64,000 bases of DNA, taken from positions 31,429 through 95,428 of the forward strand of contig JAZHPA010000005.1 in the NCBI GenBank assembly GCA_051024685.1, read 5' to 3'. Below the pieces are notes generated by a model. It was not told the origin of the DNA and ran no database searches. It worked only from the letters and a program-made list of their open reading frames with translations. Positions 57,955 to 64,000 of the stretch are shown here, one piece after another (position 1 is the first letter of the stretch; each line of letters begins with the position of its first letter). Origin of the DNA: UBA12545 sp051024685. Lineage in GTDB: Bacteria > Bacillota > DSM-521 > Neomoorellales > Neomoorellaceae. Made by a program: the position numbers and the translations under genes.

Positions 57955-59715
57955 TTAAAGTGGTATAACTTGCACATATCCACCTGCATCCATACGGACT
58001 TTAATCTTTCTCACCTCAGAGACAAACCGGTGGGTTTTCTGACCCAGCCTTACAGCACTGTTCTCGAAAGCGCGCCCAATAGTAACTGTCGAGTTCTCCC
58101 CAGCTATCACAAGAGTCTTAGCTCCGCCCTCGGTACCCAGTTCCTCAACATAAACATCACCTCCTGCATGAATCTCACCCCCACGGAAAGACCCCCTCAC
58201 TATCACTCCCTTACCTGCTTCAAGAAGACAATTATCGCAGCCAATTCGGGTTACTATTACATCTCCGGCAGCATTCACTCGGGAGGCAAGTATATACCCT
58301 GTGATTACATTACCCCCACCTGCTGCGTCCTGCCCTTCTATCTCCTGCATCAATCTCACCAACAGGCCGTACAATTGTTCAATTTCCTCTGGCCGGCTTA
58401 TACTTAAAGGGTGCTTCACGAGCTTCTCGTCAGCCTTCATTACGAAGTATTTGAGGTCGGTATACTCAAAAGGAAGTCCTTCCAAGTATTTCTTCAAGAT
58501 TAGAACGGCTGCAGGTATTCCGGCAAACTTGCGTTCTATCAACAACTTTACTAATGGCCCGGTACTGCCGGTATAGTTCTTACGCATCTGCAGCAAAGCT
58601 TCATTGAGACCCCTCAACTGGTCGCTCAGTTTTCTCAGTAACGGCAAAAGGTTTTTTAGCAGGGAGAACTTTTCCCCCGCCACGATGGTAGAAGAGTGGA
58701 CATTGCCGCGTACACTTACTGATTCTTGAGCCCTGATTTCGGCGCCAGAAACCATGCCCTCTATAATAATGCTTTCACCGGACTCCACGCGCATACCTTC
58801 CAGTACATTTCCAGTAATAACAATATCCCCCGTAAATCTAAGGTGTCCCGAATGTTTGTCTACATCCCCTATATGGTTTAAAACATTCACTACCTGAACC
58901 CTTATTCCCCCGGCTATAGGAATAACAACCGGCCTTCCCGCTCGCATCGCCATTACAACCGTGCCTTCTCCTGCCAAGAGAGCCCCGTCTCCTGCTTCCA
59001 GAGTTACGTCCCTCGGCACAGGCGGGGCCAGGACATTACCCCTAATGTCCTGGCCTGGGCTCCCCGGTTGCCCGGGGTGCTTTCGTGCCAGGAGCTCTCC
59101 CGGCTGGACAGCAGTATACCTAAACCGTTCCCACAGGTCTACCTTAGCATCTTCCGCCATCTCTATCTGGGTTTTTTCGGCAAGGCTGAAAAGTATCTCA
59201 ATTTCAGCATCGCGTCCCGGCCGGGCCGGTGTTCCCCGTGCTATCTCTACCTCCTGTTCCTTGGGCTCTGCCAGCACTTGGTTAATGGTATTCCAATCAA
59301 TTCCATATACAATTCCCAATTGCCTTAATCCGTTCGCCAGTTCTGTCATTGTAAATGGAAGGTACAGCGTTTCCTCGGTTTCAGCCTCCACGCGCAGGAT
59401 CTGAGAGGGAGGCAAGTCCTTAAGCCGGTAGCGGATGCGGCGATGCGGCTTCACTTTAAGTATTGCTGACATAGAGTCAGGACTAACTTCTATTTCCCAT
59501 CCGCCCTCCCTTACTTCCTCCTGGAACGTTTCAATTTCCACCGTATCCTGATCTGTTACCGCCACCGGACCGCTGCATTCTTTACCGTTGTGCTTGATCT
59601 TTATCCCCGTCCCAGGAATTATTATGGGATAAGGTCCTTCACGAGGATGGCGGAGCAAGAGCCGCCCATCCTTCAAGGCGGCATACACCCTGAGGCTGCT
59701 ATTCTCCTCATTCAC
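57955..59715 (-). CDS. FapA/DUF342 polymer-like beta-helix protein
   Basis: 586 residues. An N-terminal DUF342 region is followed by beta-helix repeats rich in Gly (GDIVITGNVLEGMRVESGES ... IRAQESVSVRGNVHSSTIVAGE). Then comes a helical insertion of about 110 residues and a second beta-helix part (VIVTRIGCDNCLLEAGKGVIVRG ... AGGDVYVEEL). Such proteins occur with motility and surface genes in Firmicutes; the biochemical role is unknown. Its transcript would begin with a c-di-GMP-I riboswitch and a terminator, so expression should respond to c-di-GMP. Confidence 0.88.
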   Translation of the reverse strand: MNEENSSLRVYAALKDGRLLLRHPREGPYPIIIPGTGIKIKHNGKECSGPVAVTDQDTVEIETFQEEVREGGWEIEVSPDSMSAILKVKPHRRIRYRLKDLPPSQILRVEAETEETLYLPFTMTELANGLRQLGIVYGIDWNTINQVLAEPKEQEVEIARGTPARPGRDAEIEILFSLAEKTQIEMAEDAKVDLWERFRYTAVQPGELLARKHPGQPGSPGQDIRGNVLAPPVPRDVTLEAGDGALLAGEGTVVMAMRAGRPVVIPIAGGIRVQVVNVLNHIGDVDKHSGHLRFTGDIVITGNVLEGMRVESGESIIIEGMVSGAEIRAQESVSVRGNVHSSTIVAGEKFSLLKNLLPLLRKLSDQLRGLNEALLQMRKNYTGSTGPLVKLLIERKFAGIPAAVLILKKYLEGLPFEYTDLKYFVMKADEKLVKHPLSISRPEEIEQLYGLLVRLMQEIEGQDAAGGGNVITGYILASRVNAAGDVIVTRIGCDNCLLEAGKGVIVRGSFRGGEIHAGGDVYVEELGTEGGAKTLVIAGENSTVTIGRAFENSAVRLGQKTHRFVSEVRKIKVRMDAGGYVQVIPL

Positions 59716-59835
59716 CTATTCTCCCTCCTCATCCATCTCCATTGCCCTCACATACCCACCCGAAGCGTTTCATAATGTGTTCACGTGGCCCCGTCCAAAT
59801 TTTCTAGTATGCATACCTTTCTGCGAAAACTAATC

Positions 59836-59875
59836 CAAAAAGAAAGCACCAGGGGCCACCCTCGGTACCTGGTGC
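59836..59875 (-). terminator. Riboswitch expression platform terminator
   Basis: Minus strand GCACCAGG-...-CCTGGTGC (8-bp stem, inner CCGAGGGTGG) followed by TTTCTTTTT. It lies about 30 bases after the aptamer and about 120 bases before the FapA-like start codon. Confidence 0.85.
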
Positions 59876-59904
59876 AGATCATACCGCTACGTAGTAAAAT
59901 CTAT

Positions 59905-60000
59905 ACCCCACCGGCGGCCCGGCTACCATAGCCCTTCAAACGGCGTTAGGCCCGCAGCTTTGCGTCCCCGCCTTTCGGCGGGTTTGCCCTGAGCGGCAGG
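59905..60000 (-). promoter_or_regulatory. Cyclic di-GMP-I (GEMM) riboswitch
   Basis: Minus strand shows the full consensus in order: AGGGCAAACC, GCCGAAAGGC (GNRA-capped stem), GGGACGCAAAGC, TGCGGGCCTAA, then GGTAGCCGGGCC. The GAAA tetraloop and its receptor-side elements and the ACGCAAAGC core are intact. Followed by a terminator, it controls the FapA/DUF342 gene. Ligand binding is established for this family. Confidence 0.95.
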
Positions 60001-60376
60001 TTTTAAGTTGTGTTGCACTCTTACCAGTGTCGCTCTCGAGTCCACTCTAACATGTAACTCTCCAAAACACAAGACGGATTACTTACAAATATGGTTACTT
60101 TTTACTCCCGGGCCGGCCCGCCCGACTTTCAATATAGTGCCAAAGCCAGACCGCTGCCAGCGCTTAGAATGTGCTTGATCCCGACGGATTTCGCGCTTTT
60201 ACAACCCGCAAGGGATTAAAGGGAGAAAAAATTGAGCTTAACTCACAAGTCAGGTAATCAAACCGATAAGGAGGTTGCCTTTTTTTCTGGTTTTGCTGAG
60301 GACCACCACCTTTATTTTCCAACCACACCTTAAGGACAATCACCTCTTTTACCTCCCGAGTGACAGCGGGGAAAAG
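60001..60376. other. Gap without a recognised gene
   Basis: 376 bases between the riboswitch and the ligD stop. It should hold the riboswitch promoter, but I could not settle on one. No convincing gene or terminator was seen. Confidence 0.4.
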
Positions 60377-61306
60377 CTAGCATAAACCCCGGTAGCTGGG
60401 ATGGCGGAGACGGCCCTCCGGCGTCTCCTCCAGGTATTCCACTTTGCATACCAGCCGCGGTTCTACCCATCGTGGCCGGGTCAAGCCAGGCAGCGGTTCT
60501 GCAGAGGGTGGGGAAATAGAGGGTAGCTTCTCCAGCTCCACCAACAACCTCTGTTCTTCCTCCTGATCAAAACCGGTGCCTACCTTTCCCCGGTACACCA
60601 GCCGGCCTTCCCGGTATTCACCCAAGAGAAGGGCACCCAAGCGACGTCGACCGGTTCCGGGCTGGTACCCCAAAATAAGGAATTGCCCCTGCTGGGTACG
60701 CCTGAACTTACGCCAATAAGAAGAGCGGCGGCCCGGAAGGTAAGGGCTCCTTTTTTCTTTGGCCATGACCCCTTCCAGACCCTGTTTGAGACAGGACTCG
60801 AAAAAACTGGTGCCATAGGTACTGATAAAGGTAGATATCACGAGGTTATCCAGGTGAGGGACAGCTTCCTGAAGCCAGCCTTTGCGTACCTCTAAGGGCC
60901 TAGACATAATATTTTCACCCCGGTAATACAGGAGATCAAAGGCCACCAAAAGGGCGGGAGCTCGGGTAGCTGCCTGGCGTACCTTCCACTCATCAGTTAG
61001 ATTTCCTCGCGCCTTAAGGAGATTGAAGGAAGGACGACCCATATCGTCTAATACTATTATTTCTCCGTCCAGTACCACCGGCTGGCCTTTGACTGAATAA
61101 TGCAGGTTAGATAAATCCGGGAAGGAACGGGTGAGGTCTCGTAGATTGCGTGATTGAAGGATGGTTTTCCCGTCAATATAGGCTAAGCAGCGGTAACCGT
61201 CCCACTTTACTTCATAAAGGAAGTCAGGGGAATCAAAAGGAGGGCTGGATACAGCCAGCATGGGCCGGAGCCTGTAAATAGGCAACCGGTTGTTTCCTTC
61301 CGTCAT
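60377..61306 (-). CDS. ligD: ATP-dependent DNA ligase, LigD ligase domain only
   Basis: 309 residues. The catalytic Lys is in motif I EVKWDGYRC; further motifs are LDGEIIVLD, LLVAFDLLYYRG, EGVMAKEKRSPY and YWRKFRRT. An OB-fold domain follows (GQFLILGYQPGTG...). The polymerase and phosphoesterase modules of large LigD proteins are missing, so the Ku partner works with a bare ligase. Together they rejoin double-strand breaks by end joining. It starts with an ATGA overlap with the ku stop. Confidence 0.93.
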   Translation of the reverse strand: MTEGNNRLPIYRLRPMLAVSSPPFDSPDFLYEVKWDGYRCLAYIDGKTILQSRNLRDLTRSFPDLSNLHYSVKGQPVVLDGEIIVLDDMGRPSFNLLKARGNLTDEWKVRQAATRAPALLVAFDLLYYRGENIMSRPLEVRKGWLQEAVPHLDNLVISTFISTYGTSFFESCLKQGLEGVMAKEKRSPYLPGRRSSYWRKFRRTQQGQFLILGYQPGTGRRRLGALLLGEYREGRLVYRGKVGTGFDQEEEQRLLVELEKLPSISPPSAEPLPGLTRPRWVEPRLVCKVEYLEETPEGRLRHPSYRGLC

Positions 61307-62121
61307 GAGGTCTTTCGCCGGCGTCGGGTGCCAGCCTTCTCCTCTTTTTTAGCCAGCTCAATGCTGGCTTTAAGGGCCTCCATAAGGTCTACCACCTTCT
61401 GGGTTTCGGGCCGGACCGGAACCTCCACTTCTTCGCCGGCTATTTTGGCCTCTATAATCTCCCTCAGGGCTCTGCGGTATTCATCGGTATACTTTTCTGG
61501 TTGGAACTTGGCCGCCAGGGTATTAACAAGGGTAACCGCCATTTCCACCTCTTTAGGGTGAAGTCGCACCTCAAAATTGAGCTCGGTAAGTTCCTGTACT
61601 GGGCGTAATTCTTCGGGGTAAATCATGGTATTAAGCATAAGACTCTTATGGTACACCCTTACTGCGGCCAGAGAAGTCCTGTTTCTTAAGGCCACCGTGG
61701 CAATGCCTATTTTGTTGGCAGCTCTTAAAGCTTCCCACAGCAAAGCATAAGGCTTTTCTCCCCCATCACCAGGTGCCAAGTAATAGGAACGGTCAAAGTA
61801 GACGGGATCTATCTCTGCAAGGTCCACAAAATCGAGGAGGTTAATGGTTTTGGTAGCTTCCTGAGGAAGGCCTTCCAGGTCTTCTTCTCGCAAGATAACG
61901 TATTTCCCTTTTTCGTATTCATACCCCCGGACGATCTCCTGAAGGGGCACCTCTACCTGACAATAAGGACAATACTTCCGGTACTGAATAGGTGTTTTGC
62001 ACTTGGCGTGCAGATAATGGAACCTAATGTCATTGCTTTCGGTGGCCCTGTACAACTTTACCGGTATATAGACCAGACCAAAGCTGATGGCCCCTTTCCA
62101 AAGGGGACGCACGGCCCTCAC
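61303..62121 (-). CDS. ku: Ku protein, non-homologous end joining
   Basis: 272 residues from a GTG at 62121. The bacterial Ku core is complete: VRPLWKGAISFGLVYIPVKLY, CPYCQVEVPLQEIVRGYEYEKGKYVIL, ALLWEALRAANKIGIATVALR and MLNTMIYPEELR. A basic C-terminal tail follows (TRRRRKTS). Ku binds DNA ends as a homodimer and recruits the ligase encoded next in the operon. Confidence 0.96.
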   Translation of the reverse strand: MRAVRPLWKGAISFGLVYIPVKLYRATESNDIRFHYLHAKCKTPIQYRKYCPYCQVEVPLQEIVRGYEYEKGKYVILREEDLEGLPQEATKTINLLDFVDLAEIDPVYFDRSYYLAPGDGGEKPYALLWEALRAANKIGIATVALRNRTSLAAVRVYHKSLMLNTMIYPEELRPVQELTELNFEVRLHPKEVEMAVTLVNTLAAKFQPEKYTDEYRRALREIIEAKIAGEEVEVPVRPETQKVVDLMEALKASIELAKKEEKAGTRRRRKTS

Positions 62122-62255
62122 TCCAAACTACTTCTCTGCTGCCCAAGTATAGCTATTCAAGTGTAGTATATCTCCGGACACCCCCAGTCATACCCCCAGT
62201 AGGTCAATTTTAATTTCCCTAATGCAGAGCTAAACAACTTGTTGAGGAAAAGACG

Positions 62256-62468
62256 TTAACTACCGCGTGCCCGGCACATTTTCGCAATGACCCGGATATT
62301 GTGCAGTGCCAGCACAAACATGTCGTGCTCTTTCTCCCGGGCCAGACCGGTAGCAACCGGCTGACGGCAGGCAAGCCTCATGCGGCGCTCCGACGCCTCG
62401 CTGGCCAGCCCCTTGTCTACAGCCAGCTCAGAGGGGTTGACCTCTCCGAGCCTCAAGAGGGCAGCCAC
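62256..62468 (-). pseudogene. Possible transposase C-terminal relic
   Basis: 70 codons end in GLAREKEHDMFVLALHNIRVIAKM, which recalls the tail of IS1182-type transposases (a GLxxVxxExxLLxxAHNxRxI pattern). No catalytic part is present. The reading frame upstream is closed. Weak assignment. Confidence 0.4.
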
Positions 62469-62571
62469 AACCTAATAACAGCAAGAGCCGTACTTGCGCA
62501 GCTTCAGGCGCACCATCTACCGTGGCCGATACGGAAAATGACCTTTGGAAACGTCCCATACCGTGCCTCCA

Positions 62572-62916
62572 TCACAGTCCGAGCAAAATTCTTAAACGTT
62601 CCTCTACGGCCGCGACAGTCTCGGGTTTAACTCTTCCCAGACGCTGTATTAGCCTTTCCTTAGAGATAGACCTAACGTCCTCACACTTGATGAAGCTTAC
62701 CGACTTAACGCCGCCTTCGGGCGGAGTTAATCTTATGTGAAATGGAATTCGTTTATCCCTGGTGGTCAGTGGAATTACCACCACCATCCCCGCTGGTCCG
62801 TGGTTGAAAGGGTCTACCGAAACAATTAAAGCCGGGCGTGTACCGGCCTGCTCGTGCCCGCGGACAGGATTTAAGTCCACCAGCCAGATTTCCCCGCGGC
62901 AAGGCATAAGTTCCAT
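62572..62916 (-). CDS. mazF: MazF/PemK-type endoribonuclease toxin
   Basis: 114 residues from the ATG at 62916; the start may lie six codons earlier or three later. The family pattern is clear: CRGEIWLVDLNPVRGHEQAGTRPALIVS, then VVVIPLTTRDKRIPFHI and SFIKCEDVRSISKERLIQRLG. MazF toxins cut mRNA at short motifs and are held inactive by the upstream antitoxin. Its gene follows the antitoxin directly. Confidence 0.93.
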   Translation of the reverse strand: MELMPCRGEIWLVDLNPVRGHEQAGTRPALIVSVDPFNHGPAGMVVVIPLTTRDKRIPFHIRLTPPEGGVKSVSFIKCEDVRSISKERLIQRLGRVKPETVAAVEERLRILLGL

Positions 62917-62917
62917 T

Positions 62918-63157
62918 TTAGCCGTCGAGGCCATCGCTCAGCGTCACATCCCAGGCTTTTCTTTCCTCTTGCTCTATCTCCCATTCCTTACTATCAGCCC
63001 TCAGCGCAGCAAAAGCAGCATTGGCCTGCTCCCAAAAGAGCTGTCGCTTATAAGCCTTAAGTGCCTTCAGCAGGATTTCCTGCCGGGACTCGCCGGTAAG
63101 GAGGGCTATCTCTTTGAGCACGTTCAGAGCCTGCTCGGAAATTCTCGTCATAGGCAT
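62918..63157 (-). CDS. Antitoxin of the MazEF-type pair
   Basis: 79 residues from the ATG at 63157 with GGGAG eight bases upstream. An N-terminal helical DNA-binding region (RISEQALNVLKEIALLTGESRQEILLKALKAYKRQ, ribbon-helix-helix-like) is followed by an acidic tail (KEWEIEQEERKAWDVTLSDG) that should bind the toxin. The stop abuts or overlaps the mazF start. Confidence 0.82.
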   Translation of the reverse strand: MPMTRISEQALNVLKEIALLTGESRQEILLKALKAYKRQLFWEQANAAFAALRADSKEWEIEQEERKAWDVTLSDGLDG

Positions 63158-63559
63158 CCTTACCACTCCCTGAGGGACCCCCAGTTTTTATTCCAGGCCT
63201 GCTTGGCTTTCGCTCGCTCCAGAAACCCTCGCGGGCAGGACTTTTGCTCGGCCTCAAGCTCCGGCGGGGTTCCCGGCCCAATCGGCGTCCTTGCCGATGG
63301 GCCGGTCTCGGACCTCCTATCCTCGACCCCGCCTCCGCTTTCGGCCAAAGCTTAAAGCCTGGGCTAGCCGCTCGGGTTTAGTCGCTCGCTTTCAAGTCCA
63401 AGCAGGCCTCCCCTGGAAAAAGTGGGGATAGCTTAGTACCACTCCCTATTGCAATACCCTCTAGGAGTAAGTATACTCTTTTGATTACACTTTCGTCAAC
63501 AAACAGGTCAACTGACGTATCCCCACCTATGAAAAACCGCAACCCTGATTTTAGATGAT
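63158..63559. other. Gap without a recognised gene
   Basis: 402 bases. The first 260 are GC-rich with a short open frame on the minus strand of doubtful value. The rest, up to the IS110 stop at 63560, probably holds the transposon's right end. No promoter was identified with confidence. Confidence 0.4.
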
Positions 63560-64000
63560 TTAGGCTGCAGGAGGGGTTATTTCTGTCATCGTTTGCTCTT
63601 CTCCTACGAGAGACGTAATTTTTTGCGGCAAATCATTGTCAACTTTGTACGGCAGCGCCCTCTTGTGCATGCGGCGTATTTTCTTTTGCCGCAACTCCTC
63701 TTTGAGGTAGCGATACTCCGTGTTCTTCGTCAGCATGGCCCAGATGATGGTGAGTAGCTTCCTTGCCGCTGCTACAATGGCAATCTTATGGCCTTTGCGT
63801 TTCTTTAGCCTTAAGTAGAAGTCCCGCAGAGCGCCGGGCTGCCTCACCGCCGTCTGGGCAACCTGAATGAGGACCCAGCGCAGCATGCTCCGGCCCGCCT
63901 TGGTGATGTGTCCGGTGTACCTAGTCTTGCCCGACTGGTGCACCGAAGGGACCAGGCCGGAAAAACTGGCCAGCTTTTTCGCCGAGGCAAAGCGCTTGAT
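63560..64000 (-). CDS. IS110-family transposase, partial (runs off the right edge)
   Basis: The C-terminal 146 codons are in the window and the frame is open to 64000. The IS110 C-terminal (Transposase_20-like) domain shows as IKRFASAKKLASFSGLVPSV and VHQSGKTRYTGHITKAGRSMLRWVLIQVA, including the conserved Ser/Gly-Lys region. The N-terminal DEDD catalytic domain lies outside. IS110 elements use bridge RNAs; the flank where one might lie is only partly visible. Confidence 0.88.
   Translation of the reverse strand: MKRFASAKKLASFSGLVPSVHQSGKTRYTGHITKAGRSMLRWVLIQVAQTAVRQPGALRDFYLRLKKRKGHKIAIVAAARKLLTIIWAMLTKNTEYRYLKEELRQKKIRRMHKRALPYKVDNDLPQKITSLVGEEQTMTEITPPAA

Noticed and set aside
63160..63348. 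Short minus-strand frame upstream of the MazEF antitoxin
   Set aside because: GC-rich, Pro/Gly/Arg-heavy translation without start signal or relatives that I recognise.
1..64000. tRNA or rRNA genes
   Set aside because: No cloverleaf with a TTCGANTC-like arm or rRNA core motif was noticed; a tRNA scan would be decisive.

Overview
The window looks like a bacterial mobile or plasmid-like region from a moderately GC-rich, probably thermophilic Clostridia (Firmicutes of the Moorella / Desulfotomaculum type). That placement is an inference. It rests on strong GGAGG ribosome binding sites with many TTG and GTG starts, Firmicutes-style promoters and terminators, Tad and type IV secretion (T4SS) genes, and many IS200/IS605, IS607 and IscB elements. 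No rRNA, tRNA, integrase, relaxase or coupling protein was recognised.

Layout. From 1 to about 54.5 kb almost everything is on the minus strand. It reads, in transcriptional order from right to left: a replication block (53-48 kb: two-HTH DNA-binding protein, DUF3987 ATPase, iteron-like origin, DnaB-like helicase), an SF2 helicase / HNH pair (48.5-45.9 kb), a T4SS operon (45.6-28.6 kb: VirB2-like pilins, AAA+ membrane ATPase, PrgI, VirB4, VirB6, SLT/M23 hydrolase), a first set of Tad-like motor genes (28.5-25.0 kb), two tandem copies of a secreted-protein cassette (25-16.6 kb), a full Tad pilus locus (15.1-9.2 kb), a 1607-residue adhesin, a prepilin peptidase with minor pilins, a diguanylate cyclase and an actin-like ParM protein running off the left edge. 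The T4SS operon is split at 35.2-41.1 kb by three abutting transposons.

Transposon-encoded RNA-guided nucleases are unusually dense: one IscB with its HEARO/omega RNA, three full-length TnpB, one broken TnpB, and several solo omega-RNA or end-hairpin relics.

Right part. At 54.8 kb a plus-strand Cro/CI repressor and ImmA/IrrE peptidase pair faces the replication block across an intergenic region with two matching operator-like palindromes. Beyond it lies a different neighbourhood: a broken VapBC pair, IS1634-like and IS256 remnants, a c-di-GMP-I riboswitch ahead of a FapA/DUF342 protein, a Ku plus minimal LigD end-joining operon, a MazEF pair, and a partial IS110 transposase at the right edge.

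How it fits together: the element appears to carry its own replication, partition (ParM-like), regulation (CI/ImmA), and a combined T4SS plus Tad-pilus surface apparatus. C-di-GMP enzymes and a sensing RNA lie at the two ends. The undescribed core is the co-directional T4SS/Tad assembly with its family of short EEG-leader prepilins and its AAA+ partner.
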